Assembly: GCA_963763475.1 (NCBI GenBank)
Contig: CAVXOR010000001.1
Location: 124,001 to 188,000 of the forward strand
Source: AC-32 sp963763475
GTDB lineage: Bacteria; Actinomycetota; Thermoleophilia; Gaiellales; Gaiellaceae
Length of the DNA: 64,000 nt
Direction of reading: 5' to 3'
A program made the translations under genes and the position numbers. The notes beneath the pieces are model-generated. The model did not search any database, was not told the origin of the DNA, and saw only the letters and a program-made list of their open reading frames with translations. Positions within the stretch are counted from its first letter, which is position 1. Every line of letters begins with the position of its first letter. Shown here piece after piece: positions 8,295 through 16,045 of this stretch.

Positions 8295-9181
8295 AACTTC
8301 TTCTCGTAAGTGTCGTTGCGGCGCACCTGGCGCATCCCGACGCTCTCGTAGAGCCGCACGGCGCCGGTCGTGTTCTCGCCGTCCACGCCGAGGCCGACCC
8401 GCGTCGCGCCGCGATCCTTGAAGTCGCGGAACGAGTGGCGCAGCAGCGCGGTCGCCAGCCCCCGCCTGCGCCAGGGCGGCAGAACGCCGAGCACGTGGAT
8501 CCACCCGAACCGGGGGTCGCCGGAGAAGTGCCACGAGTTCAGCGAGACCGCGGCGAGCTCGTCACCGTCGTCGACGAGCCACCAGAGGGAGGGGTCGAAA
8601 CGGTGGCTGTCGGTGGTGTAGCGGCTCCACTCGTCGAAGCTCTGGCGCCGGAAGTCCCAGTGGTCGGCGAAGGACTCCATGTGCGCCTCGTACACCCGCT
8701 CTTCTTCACCCTCGCGGACGTTCCGCGGTGCGAGCCCGTCCGGCCAGAGCGGCTCGGGCACCTCCCGGTCGAGCTCGATCCGCATCTGGAATGAGTAGCG
8801 GATCGGCCGCCAGCCGGCCGCGTCGTAGGCACCTCGCAGCTCCGGCTCGTCACCCTGGACGTAGCCTCGCAGCAGTCCCTTTTTGCCCTGCGCGCGCGCG
8901 TGCTCCTCGGCGGCAGCGACGAGCACGGGGGCGGCCTCGGAGTCGAGCGTGCGAGCGTCCACGTCGTAGCGGCCGTCGTCCTCGGTGCGGACGTCCAGAT
9001 AGCCGACGGGCTCGCCGTCGCGCTCGGCTAGCTGGATCCAGAGCCTCGGCGTCCTGAACCAGCTGCGGATCTCGTCCTCGCTCAGCTCGAGCTCGCCGAA
9101 CGAGGCGAGCGCGTGCTCGTCGAGCAGCCGCTTGATCGCCGCCGCGTCGTCGGGCTTCGCCTCGCGCAGCTCGGCGCTCAC
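8291..9181 (-). CDS. Tandem GNAT-family N-acetyltransferase
   Basis: A 296-residue protein with two GNAT halves. The N-terminal half (about 1-145) keeps the fold (VGYLDVRTEDDGRYDVDA) but has a weak acetyl-CoA loop. The C-terminal half (about 150-296) has the full signature VLPPWRRRGLATALL, the pyrophosphate-binding loop of acetyl-CoA. The layout resembles mycothiol synthase (MshD) and other double GNATs; mycothiol chemistry is not proved here. The ATG overlaps the HAD gene and its stop overlaps the arginase-like gene, so the three are translated in series. Confidence 0.82.
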   Translation of the reverse strand: MSAELREAKPDDAAAIKRLLDEHALASFGELELSEDEIRSWFRTPRLWIQLAERDGEPVGYLDVRTEDDGRYDVDARTLDSEAAPVLVAAAEEHARAQGKKGLLRGYVQGDEPELRGAYDAAGWRPIRYSFQMRIELDREVPEPLWPDGLAPRNVREGEEERVYEAHMESFADHWDFRRQSFDEWSRYTTDSHRFDPSLWWLVDDGDELAAVSLNSWHFSGDPRFGWIHVLGVLPPWRRRGLATALLRHSFRDFKDRGATRVGLGVDGENTTGAVRLYESVGMRQVRRNDTYEKKL

Positions 9182-9810
9182 GCGACCTCGTCCAGGGTGT
9201 CGGCCAACCGGGTCAGGTCGGGTAGCTCACGTGTGGGCTGCGGCCCGGCTGTCTCGCCGAGGCGGTTGATCCAGATCGAGGTGAGCCCGAGCTCGTTCGC
9301 CGGCGCCACGTCGTGGAAGAGGCTCGCCGCGACATGGACGTCCGGCGGGCGGCCGGTCCGCTCCTCGAAGGCGCGCCAGTGCCCGAGCGCCGGCTTGTAC
9401 GAGCCGATCTCGGAAGCGACGATCGTGAGCTCGAACGGAACGCCGAGCTGGGCCAGCGACGACTCGATGTAGTCGGGGTCGGTGTTGGAGAGGATCGCGA
9501 GCTTCCAGCCACGGCCGCGCGCGGCCATCAGGGCGGAGGGAACCTCGGGAAACGGCTGCCAGGAGGGAAGCGACTGCGCCAGCGCGTCCTCCTCCTCGGA
9601 CGGCGCCCCGAGCCGTCGCATTGCCTCGGTCAGCACCTCGCGGTAGCTGAGCGTGCCGTCGGCCTCGAGCTCCGGCTCGAGCACGTGGTACCGGACGAGC
9701 AGTGCATCGGCCTGCTCCTCGCCGAAGACGCGCGCGAGCTGGCCGCGGATGCCGCCGTTCCAGTCGATCAGGGTGCCGTAACAGTCGAACGTCGCCCACC
9801 GGTCGGCCAT
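9178..9810 (-). CDS. HAD-family hydrolase, haloacid dehalogenase type II-like
   Basis: A 210-residue Rossmann-fold hydrolase. Motif I is FDCYGTLIDW (nucleophile Asp9), in the D-x-Y-G-T form typical of L-2-haloacid dehalogenases. Motif II is ILSNTD (about 100), the lysine of motif III is in SYKPALGHW, and motif IV is SLFHDVAPA. Closest type is 2-haloacid dehalogenase, but many relatives act on phosphate esters and the substrate cannot be read. It follows the PIN gene by ten bases and overlaps the GNAT gene by four. Confidence 0.85.
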   Translation of the reverse strand: MADRWATFDCYGTLIDWNGGIRGQLARVFGEEQADALLVRYHVLEPELEADGTLSYREVLTEAMRRLGAPSEEEDALAQSLPSWQPFPEVPSALMAARGRGWKLAILSNTDPDYIESSLAQLGVPFELTIVASEIGSYKPALGHWRAFEERTGRPPDVHVAASLFHDVAPANELGLTSIWINRLGETAGPQPTRELPDLTRLADTLDEVA

Positions 9811-9820
9811 GGTGGCGAGC

Positions 9821-10228
9821 TTAGCGAGAGGGTGTGCGCAGCTCGTCGAGCGTTGCCGTCGGGACGATCCCCTCCGCCTTGCGGGCCAGCTCGGCGTCGA
9901 GCGTGATCAGCGCGTCGCCCTGCAGCTTGGTCAGCGCGAGGTACTCGGCGTCGTAGGTCTCGGCCCAGCCGAGCTGGTCGGCGAACCGCCAGGCGTTGCG
10001 CCGCAGGACCGCGTCGCCCAGCAGGCGGATCGGCAGCTTCCCGATGCGCTCGAGCCGCTCGCGCGCGACCTCCGAATCGAGCTCGCCCCTGTGCACCGCC
10101 TCGTGCAGCGCCGAGAGCGTCTGGGAGCGCAGGAGCGTCGGGGCGAGCAGCTCGTGTTCCTCCGCGACCTCGAGCTCCTCGCTGGCCAGGCGGAGGACGG
10201 CACTGCAGTCGACGACGAATCGGGTCAT
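9821..10228 (-). CDS. PIN-domain ribonuclease (VapC-like), no antitoxin seen
   Basis: A 135-residue PIN domain. Acidic catalytic residues sit in the usual places: MTRFVVDCSAVLRL (Asp8), the SALHEAV region (Glu), TYDAEYLALT (Asp and Glu) and ITLDAELARKAEG (Asp near the C-terminus). Such proteins cut tRNA or mRNA and are normally paired with a small VapB upstream. Here the ATG is preceded by a -10 hexamer at six bases, and no antitoxin frame fits between this gene and the divergent esterase. It may be a solitary PIN protein or have its antitoxin elsewhere. It heads the HAD-GNAT-arginase run. Confidence 0.82.
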   Translation of the reverse strand: MTRFVVDCSAVLRLASEELEVAEEHELLAPTLLRSQTLSALHEAVHRGELDSEVARERLERIGKLPIRLLGDAVLRRNAWRFADQLGWAETYDAEYLALTKLQGDALITLDAELARKAEGIVPTATLDELRTPSR

Positions 10229-10234
10229 GGCTCC

Positions 10235-10240
10235 ACGCTA
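10235..10240 (-). promoter_or_regulatory. Predicted -10 element for the PIN gene
   Basis: TAGCGT on the minus strand, six bases before the PIN-gene ATG; a leaderless transcript is implied. The same hexamer with the same spacing precedes parA. Confidence 0.4.
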
Positions 10241-10247
10241 CCGTCAG

Positions 10248-10253
10248 TAGCAT
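10248..10253 (+). promoter_or_regulatory. Predicted -10 element for the esterase gene
   Basis: TAGCAT on the plus strand, seven bases before the esterase ATG, again in the leaderless arrangement. There is no Shine-Dalgarno sequence in the seven-base interval. Confidence 0.4.
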
Positions 10254-10260
10254 CGGCTCG

Positions 10261-11052
10261 ATGCGGACCGGGGTCGCTCTCTCACTCATCGTGCTGGCGG
10301 CCGTGTGCGGTTGCGGCTCGTCGGGCTCGAAGCCGGAGAAGCCGTTCCACATCTCGACGTTCCAGCTGAAGAGCAAGCTTCTGGACCAGCAGCTCGGCCA
10401 GGTGCTCGTCACGCCGAAGGGCGGCGGCAAGGGCCGGCCGCTGCTGGTCTTCCTGCACGGCTACGGCGGCAACCCCGCCGGCACGCTCAGCCCGGCATTC
10501 GTGGCGGCACTGAAGCGGCTCGACGACCGTGCCCCGGTCGTCGTGCTGCCAGACGGGCAGGTCGGCTGGTGGCACGATCGCAAGGAGGGGCGATGGGGAT
10601 CGTACGTCCTGGACGAGGTGGTCCCAGCCGCTCTTGCTCGAACCGGCGCCGACCCGGACCGGGTCGCGGTCGGAGGCATCTCCATGGGCGGCTTCGGCGC
10701 GCTCAACCTCGGCAGGCACCAGGACCGCTTCTGCGCCGTCGGCGGGCATTCTCCGGCGGTCTTCGAGCGTCGCAACGAGAGCGGGATCTCGTTCGGGTTC
10801 CATAATGCGGCCGACTTTGCCCACAACGACCTGCTCGGTATAGCCCGCAAACGCTCGTCCTACGACGCCCCGGTCTGGATCGACGTCGGCGACCAGGACG
10901 AGCTGCGGCCAGCCGACGCGCTCCTCGCCCGAGAGCTACGGGCCCGAGGCGCAGACGTCAGCTTCCACGTGTGGCCCGGCAGCCACGACGGCACGTACTG
11001 GGACCAGCACTTCGCCGAGTACATGGAGTTCTACGCCGACGCGTGTAGCTAG
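10261..11052 (+). CDS. Secreted lipoprotein esterase, alpha/beta hydrolase
   Basis: A 263-residue alpha/beta hydrolase exported as a lipoprotein. Residues 1-15 are a signal peptide and the lipobox cysteine is Cys16 or Cys18 (AAVCGCGSS). The oxyanion segment FLHGYGG, the nucleophile elbow GGISMGGFGA (Ser in G-x-S-x-G), the acid in DVGDQDELRP and the His in GSHDGTYW complete the triad. The form resembles esterase-D and mycolyltransferase-like families, which act on carboxylic esters at the cell surface. Substrate unknown. The stop TAG shares the tetranucleotide CTAG with the convergent fabF stop. Confidence 0.87.
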   Translation: MRTGVALSLIVLAAVCGCGSSGSKPEKPFHISTFQLKSKLLDQQLGQVLVTPKGGGKGRPLLVFLHGYGGNPAGTLSPAFVAALKRLDDRAPVVVLPDGQVGWWHDRKEGRWGSYVLDEVVPAALARTGADPDRVAVGGISMGGFGALNLGRHQDRFCAVGGHSPAVFERRNESGISFGFHNAADFAHNDLLGIARKRSSYDAPVWIDVGDQDELRPADALLARELRARGADVSFHVWPGSHDGTYWDQHFAEYMEFYADACS

Positions 11053-12314
11053 TCCTCGAACCGGCGGAACACGACGGTGGCGTTGTGCCCGCCGAAGCCG
11101 AACGAGTTCGAGACCGAGGTGCGCACGTCAGCCTCGCGGGACTCGTTCGGGATGTAGTCGAGGTCGCACTCGGGATCCGGATCCTCGTAGTTGATCGTGG
11201 GCGGCAGCACGCCGCGGTCGACCGCCAGGATCGAGAACATCGCCTCGACCGCCCCGGCCGCGCCGAGGCAGTGGCCGGTCGCGCCCTTCGTCGAGGAGAC
11301 CGGCGTCTTGCGCGCGTTCTCTTCGCCGAGCGCGAGTTTGATCACACGGGTCTCGGCCGCATCGCCGAGCGGGGTCGAGGTGCCGTGCGCGTTGATGTAG
11401 TCGATCTCGCTCGGATCGACCGAGGCGTCGCCGAAGGCCATTGTCATCGCGCGGGCGGGGTTCACGCCTGAGGGATCGGGCTCGGTGATGTGCCGCGCGT
11501 CCGAGGAGACGCCGTAGCCGAGCAGCTCGGCGTAGATCTTCGCCCCTCGCGCTCGAGCATGCTCGAGCTCCTCGAGCACGACGACGGCTCCTGCTTCGCC
11601 CATCACGAAGCCGTCGCGCTGGGCGTCGAACGGACGGCTCGCCGCCTCGGGATCGTCGTTGCGCCGAGAGAGCGCGCGCATCGCGCTGAAGCCGGCGATG
11701 CCGACCTCGGTGACCGGCGCCTCGGTACCGCCGCAGAGCATCACGTCCGCGCGGCCGAGCCGGATCGCGTCCAGCCCATCGCCGATCGCCATGTTCGAGG
11801 CGGCGCAGGCCGTGCACTGCGAGCTGAGCGGCCCCTGGGTGCCGAGCTGCATCGAGACCCAGGCGGCGCCCATGTTCGGGATGATCTCGGGGATCGAGAA
11901 CGGGTTGACGCGGTCGGGCCCGCGCTCCAGCAGCTCGCTGTGACAGTCCTGGAAGGCCTTGAGGCCGCCGATCCCGGTCGCGATCGCGGCGCCGACGCGG
12001 TCGGGCTCGGACTCGATCGAGATGCCGGAGTCGGCCTCGGCCTGGCGGGCGGCGGCGACGATCAGGTGCGCGAACCGGTCCATGCGCCGGGCCTGCTTGC
12101 GGTCGATGTACTCGGTCGGGTCGAAGCCCTTCACCTCGCAGGCGAAGTGGACGGCGAAGTCGCTCGAGTCGAACTGCGTGATCTCGGACGCGCCGGAGCG
12201 CCCCGAGACCAGGCCGTCCCAGGTGCTCTCGACGTCGGTGCCCAATGGGGTCACCGCGCCGAGGCCGGTGATCACGACCCTGCGCCGTCCGTTGAGGCTG
12301 CCGTTGTTCGTCAT
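11049..12314 (-). CDS. fabF: Beta-ketoacyl-ACP synthase II
   Basis: A 421-residue thiolase-fold condensing enzyme that elongates acyl-ACP with malonyl-ACP. The active-site cysteine lies in QCTACAASNMA (about 175), and the histidines in NAHGTSTPLGD (about 313) and TKGATGHCLGAAG (about 350) complete the Cys-His-His triad. The C-terminus SNSFGFGGHNATVVF is typical. The ATG immediately follows the fabG TAG with no gap, and the last part of fabG supplies GGGATG as ribosome-binding region. It is the last gene of the fab operon. No acyl carrier protein gene lies between fabG and fabF, where it usually sits. Confidence 0.96.
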   Translation of the reverse strand: MTNNGSLNGRRRVVITGLGAVTPLGTDVESTWDGLVSGRSGASEITQFDSSDFAVHFACEVKGFDPTEYIDRKQARRMDRFAHLIVAAARQAEADSGISIESEPDRVGAAIATGIGGLKAFQDCHSELLERGPDRVNPFSIPEIIPNMGAAWVSMQLGTQGPLSSQCTACAASNMAIGDGLDAIRLGRADVMLCGGTEAPVTEVGIAGFSAMRALSRRNDDPEAASRPFDAQRDGFVMGEAGAVVVLEELEHARARGAKIYAELLGYGVSSDARHITEPDPSGVNPARAMTMAFGDASVDPSEIDYINAHGTSTPLGDAAETRVIKLALGEENARKTPVSSTKGATGHCLGAAGAVEAMFSILAVDRGVLPPTINYEDPDPECDLDYIPNESREADVRTSVSNSFGFGGHNATVVFRRFED

Positions 12315-13046
12315 CTACATCCCTAGTCCGCCGTCGACGAGCAGCACTTCACCCGTGATGAAGGCGGCCTCGTCGGAGCAGAGGAAGCGTACCGCCCCGG
12401 CGACGTCCTCCGGCTCGCCGAGACGGCCGAGCGGGGTGTTGGCCAGCATCGCCTGCTGGGCTTCCTCCGGGAGCACGTCCGTCAGCCGCGTGTTCACGTA
12501 GCCGGGGGCGACCACGTTCGCGCGCACGCCGCGGCTGCCGAGCTCGCGGGCGAGCGACTTGGTGAAGCCGATGATCCCGGCCTTCGAGGCGCCGTAGTTC
12601 GTCTGGCCCCAGTTGCCGTGGACGCCGACGATGCTGGAGACGTTCACGATCGAACCGGCGCGCTTCTTCATCATCCCGCGGGTCACCGCCCGGCAGGTGT
12701 AGAAGACCGACGACAGGTTCGTCTCGATCACGTCACGCCAGTCGTCGTCGGGCATCCGCGCCAGCAGGCCGTCGCGGGTCAGGCCGGCGTTGTTGACGAG
12801 GATGTCGAGGTCGCCCGCCTCCTCGACGAGGCGCTTCGCCTGCTCGGGGTCGGAGACGTCGGCCTCCACCGCGCGGCCGCCGGCCTCCTTGGCGACCGCC
12901 TCCGCCTCCTCGGCGCCCGAGCGGTAGCCGACCACGACCCCGGCTCCGGCACGCGCGAGCTCGAGCGCGATCGCCCGGCCGATCCCGCGCGAGCCGCCGG
13001 TGACGAGGGCCGTCTTGCCTTCGAGCGAGCAGAAGCCGTCAGGCAG
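12315..13046 (-). CDS. fabG: 3-oxoacyl-ACP reductase, apparent CTG start
   Basis: An SDR-family NADPH reductase of about 243 residues for the first reduction of the elongation cycle. The cofactor motif TGGSRGIGRA (about residues 15-24), NNAG, the catalytic serine (NVSSIVG) and YxxxK (YGASKAG) are all present. The only ATG/GTG/TTG in frame after the preceding gene is GTG 12933-12935, which would remove the whole cofactor motif. Reading upstream, the frame is intact through LEGKTALVTGG to a CTG at 13044-13046 that overlaps the fabD stop, with GGAG ten bases before it. CTG is the best start candidate; a sequence error is the alternative. Confidence 0.85.
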   Translation of the reverse strand: MPDGFCSLEGKTALVTGGSRGIGRAIALELARAGAGVVVGYRSGAEEAEAVAKEAGGRAVEADVSDPEQAKRLVEEAGDLDILVNNAGLTRDGLLARMPDDDWRDVIETNLSSVFYTCRAVTRGMMKKRAGSIVNVSSIVGVHGNWGQTNYGASKAGIIGFTKSLARELGSRGVRANVVAPGYVNTRLTDVLPEEAQQAMLANTPLGRLGEPEDVAGAVRFLCSDEAAFITGEVLLVDGGLGM

Positions 13047-13971
13047 TTTCGAGGGTCTCCTGCAGCTTCTCGAGCGAAGCGAGATCGCCGACCGGGATCG
13101 TCTTCACGCTCCTGTCGATCCTCTTCAGTAAACCGGTCAGGACATTGCCCGGCCCGACCTCGACGAAGACCTTCACGCCCTGGCGCATCAGCTCGCGCGC
13201 GGCCTGGGTGAACTTGACCGGCGCGGTCAACTGGTCGACCAGCAGCGCGGCCATCCGCTGTGCGGGCTCGATCTTCGCCGTCACTGTGGACATGAACGGC
13301 GCGATCGGGTCGGAGAACTTCGCCCGCTCCAGCGCCGGCTTCAGGTGCTCGGCCGCGCGGGCCACGAGGGGGCTGTGGAAGGCACCCGAGACACGGAGCT
13401 TGACCGTGCGGCGTGCGCCCTCGCGCTCCGCCTCGCTGCAGCACTCGTCGACCGACGTGCTCTTGCCGGAGATCACGATCTGGCCCGGGCAGTTGTAGTT
13501 CGCCGGCCACACGTTCGCGATCTTGGCGCAGAGGGCCTCGACCACCTCGTCGGCCAGCCCGAGGATCGCCGCCATCGAACCCGGGTTCTCCCGCGCCGCC
13601 TCGGCCATCGCCAGCCCGCGCGCGCGGACGAGCCTGATCGCGTCGTCGTTCGAGAGCGCCTGCGAGGCGGCCAGCGCGGCGAACTCGCCGACCGAGTGCC
13701 CGACGACGACGTCCGGCTCGAAGCCCTTCTCGCGCAGCGCAGCCAGCACCGCGAGGCTCGTGGCGACGAGCGCGGGCTGCTGCACCTCGGTGTGCACGAG
13801 CTCCTCCTCCGGCGCCTCGAAGCAGAGGCGGACGAGGTCGAGGCCCGAAGCTTCGCTCGCGCGCTCGTACACGTCCATCGCCGCTGGGACGGCAAGGGCG
13901 ATCTCCCGGCCCATGCCCGCCTCCAGAGAGCCCTGGCCGGGGAAGCAAAATGCGATCTTCGGCGCGCTCAT
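13039..13971 (-). CDS. fabD: Malonyl-CoA:ACP transacylase
   Basis: A 310-residue transferase that loads malonyl groups on acyl carrier protein. It opens with MSAPKIAFCFPGQGS, the family N-terminus; the nucleophile is in GHSVGEFAAL, the arginine in RLVRARGLAM and the histidine in SGAFHSPLV. The ATG is set by the ATGA overlap with fabH and a strong AGGAGG Shine-Dalgarno sequence. The frame is open far upstream of this point, but that part is only the shadow of fabH. It is third of five fab genes, and its end overlaps the probable CTG start of fabG. Confidence 0.96.
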   Translation of the reverse strand: MSAPKIAFCFPGQGSLEAGMGREIALAVPAAMDVYERASEASGLDLVRLCFEAPEEELVHTEVQQPALVATSLAVLAALREKGFEPDVVVGHSVGEFAALAASQALSNDDAIRLVRARGLAMAEAARENPGSMAAILGLADEVVEALCAKIANVWPANYNCPGQIVISGKSTSVDECCSEAEREGARRTVKLRVSGAFHSPLVARAAEHLKPALERAKFSDPIAPFMSTVTAKIEPAQRMAALLVDQLTAPVKFTQAARELMRQGVKVFVEVGPGNVLTGLLKRIDRSVKTIPVGDLASLEKLQETLETA

Positions 13972-14981
13972 CCGTCTCCTCCTGCCGTCCATTCGATCAA
14001 ACCGGAGCCCCACGTGAGCCCGGCACCCATTCCGGTCATCAATACGAGCTGGCCCGCGTGGAGCCTGCCGTCGGCCTTCGCATCCGCCAGCGCAAGCGGA
14101 ATGGAGCCCGACGAGGTGTTGCCGAAGCGGTCGACGTCGATCACGGTCTTCTCCTCCGGAATCCCGAGCTTTTGCCGCGCATGCTCGATGATGCGCACAT
14201 TCGCCTGATGCGGAACGTAGACGTCGACGTCCTCGATACTGCGGCCGCACTCGGCCAGCACGGCCTCTGCGGAGCTGACGAGCACGCGCGTGGCGAACTT
14301 GAAGACCTCGCGGCCGTTCATGTGCACGAAATGCAGCCCCTCCGCGACGGACTCCGCGGTCGCGGGCGTGCGCGAGCCGCCGGCCGGGAGGTAGAGCTGC
14401 GGGCCACCGGAGCCGTCGGCGCCGAGCTCGAAGCCGAGGAAGCCGCCGTCCGCGACGCGCTCGAGCACGACGGCGCCGGCGCCGTCGCCGAACAGCACCG
14501 CGGTCGAGCGGTCGCTCCAGTCGAGGATGCGCGAGAGCACGTCGCCGCCGACGATCAGCGCCTTGGTGGCGAGGCCGCCGGCGAGCATCCCGTAGCCCTG
14601 CGCGACCGCGTACATGAAGCCGGTGCAGCCGGCCGAGAGGTCGTAGGCAGCGGCCTCGCTCGCGCCGAGCTGGTCGGCGAGGATCGCGCCGGTCGACGGG
14701 AAGGCCATGTCTGGCGTGACGGTGGCGACGATGATCAGGTCGAGCTCGGAGCCCTCGAGCCCGGCGTCGGCGAGCGCCTCGCGCGCGGCCGGCAGACAGA
14801 GGTCGGAGAGCGCCTGTTCCGGCTCGGCGATCCGCCGCTCGCGGATCCCGGTGCGCTCGCGGATCCACTCGTCGTTCGTGTCCATCATCGTGGAGAGGTC
14901 GTCGTTCGTGAGCACTTTCTCCGGCACGTGCGAGCCGAGGCCGGTGATCGAGATGGCGACGCCGTTCGCGGAGCCGATCAC
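13968..14981 (-). CDS. fabH: Beta-ketoacyl-ACP synthase III
   Basis: A 337-residue condensing enzyme that starts chains from acyl-CoA and malonyl-ACP. The cysteine is in LSAGCTGFMYA (about 120), and His and Asn lie in VPHQANVRII and FGNTSSGSIP. NDEWIRERTGIRERRIA is the family N-terminal block. The start is GTG at 14979-14981, in a GTGA overlap with fabZ and with GGAG five bases upstream. FabH primer choice fixes whether branched or straight chains are made, but this cannot be read with confidence here. Confidence 0.95.
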   Translation of the reverse strand: MIGSANGVAISITGLGSHVPEKVLTNDDLSTMMDTNDEWIRERTGIRERRIAEPEQALSDLCLPAAREALADAGLEGSELDLIIVATVTPDMAFPSTGAILADQLGASEAAAYDLSAGCTGFMYAVAQGYGMLAGGLATKALIVGGDVLSRILDWSDRSTAVLFGDGAGAVVLERVADGGFLGFELGADGSGGPQLYLPAGGSRTPATAESVAEGLHFVHMNGREVFKFATRVLVSSAEAVLAECGRSIEDVDVYVPHQANVRIIEHARQKLGIPEEKTVIDVDRFGNTSSGSIPLALADAKADGRLHAGQLVLMTGMGAGLTWGSGLIEWTAGGDG

Positions 14982-15412
14982 GTCTGCTCCACCGCGAACG
15001 TCAAGGTTCCACGCGCGGCGAGCTGGTCGCCGACGCGGGCCGTCGCCTTGCCCTTGCCGATCGGCCCGCGGACGGTCTCGAGCCGGCACTCGTAGACCAG
15101 CTCGTCTCCCGGCTCGACGATCCGCTTGAAACGCACGTCGTCGATCCCGGCGAACAGCGCGAGCCGGCCGCGGTTCTCCTCCTGCGAGAGCACGGCCACG
15201 GCGCCCGTCTGCGCCATCCCCTCGACGATCAGGACGCCGGGCATCACGGGCCGGCCGGGGAAGTGGCCGGCCAGGTACCACTCGTCGGCGCGCACGGTCT
15301 TGCGCGCGACCACGCGCTCGCCCGGCTCGAGCTCGAGCACCTCGTCGATCAGGAGGAACGGCTCCCGGTGAGGCAGGATCGCCTCGATCTCTGGGCGTGA
15401 AAGAACGGTCAC
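14978..15412 (-). CDS. fabZ: 3-hydroxyacyl-ACP dehydratase FabZ
   Basis: A 144-residue hotdog-fold dehydratase. The signature ILPHREPFLLIDEV is followed by the catalytic histidine in AGHFPGRPVMPGVLIVEGMAQ (the long helix is split here) with the paired glutamate of VEGMAQ. Start is GTG 15410-15412, in a GTGA overlap with the sigma-factor gene. It is the first fatty-acid enzyme of the operon; the reductase FabI is not present in the window. Confidence 0.95.
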   Translation of the reverse strand: MTVLSRPEIEAILPHREPFLLIDEVLELEPGERVVARKTVRADEWYLAGHFPGRPVMPGVLIVEGMAQTGAVAVLSQEENRGRLALFAGIDDVRFKRIVEPGDELVYECRLETVRGPIGKGKATARVGDQLAARGTLTFAVEQT

Positions 15413-16023
15413 GCCGCGTGCTCGTCCGTGAGCCGTGCGCGCAGGCCCGCGCGGGCGCGGTGCGCGTAGCACTTCGCCGTCCCGACCGGCATCCCGGAGC
15501 GGGCCGAGATTTCCGCGAACGAGAAGCCGAGCGCGTCCTTCAGAACGACCACGCTCGCCTGCTCCTGCGAGAGCTCCGCCAGCTCGTGGCGCAGCTCGCC
15601 GCGCAGCTCCGAAAGGGCCACCTCGCGGGCGGGATCACCCTCTGCGGCCACGCGCTCGTCCTCGTGCAGCGGCTCGCAGCGACGGCCGCGCTGGCGCTCG
15701 GCGACGTCGAGGCACGTGTTGACGACCAGGCGGTGAAGCCAGGTCGCGAATTGCGCGTCGCCGCGGAACTGCCGCAGCCGCACACAGAGCTTGGCCAGCG
15801 CCTCCTGCGCGGCGTCACGGGCGTCCTCGGGATCGGCCAGCACGTGCGCGGCGAGCTTCTCGACCCGCGGGGCGTGCCGCTCGACCAGCGCGGCGAGCGC
15901 CTTCGCGTCGCCGTCTTTTGCGCGCTTGACCAGGATGGGGTCACTGAGCCTCTCGTAGACGAGCGGTCGTTCCGGCCGCGGGTCCTGCCGAATCTGACGG
16001 CGCTTGCGCAGAGGAGGTTGCAC
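15409..16023 (-). CDS. ECF-type sigma-70 family sigma factor heading the fab operon
   Basis: A 204-residue two-domain sigma factor. Region 2 lies at about 28-105 (VKRAKDGDAKALAALV, DAAQEALAKLCVRLRQFRGD, FATWLHRLVVNTCLD), and region 4 at about 140-195 (LSQEQASVVVLKDALGFSF, AEISARSGMPVGTAKCYAHRARAGL), the helix-turn-helix that reads the -35. No anti-sigma gene adjoins. The GTG start has a TACACT -10 nine bases before it. Its TGA overlaps the fabZ GTG, so it is transcribed and probably translated with the fatty-acid genes, suggesting lipid or envelope control (inference). Confidence 0.9.
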   Translation of the reverse strand: MQPPLRKRRQIRQDPRPERPLVYERLSDPILVKRAKDGDAKALAALVERHAPRVEKLAAHVLADPEDARDAAQEALAKLCVRLRQFRGDAQFATWLHRLVVNTCLDVAERQRGRRCEPLHEDERVAAEGDPAREVALSELRGELRHELAELSQEQASVVVLKDALGFSFAEISARSGMPVGTAKCYAHRARAGLRARLTDEHAA

Positions 16024-16031
16024 GGCGGCCG

Positions 16032-16038
16032 TAGTGTA
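16032..16038. promoter_or_regulatory. Overlapping divergent -10 elements, sigma factor / birA
   Basis: One AT-rich block serves both directions: TAGTGT on the plus strand (16032-16037) lies eight bases before the birA GTG, and TACACT on the minus strand (16038-16033) lies nine bases before the sigma-factor GTG. Both give leaderless spacing. Confidence 0.45.
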
Positions 16039-16045
16039 TTTCGCC

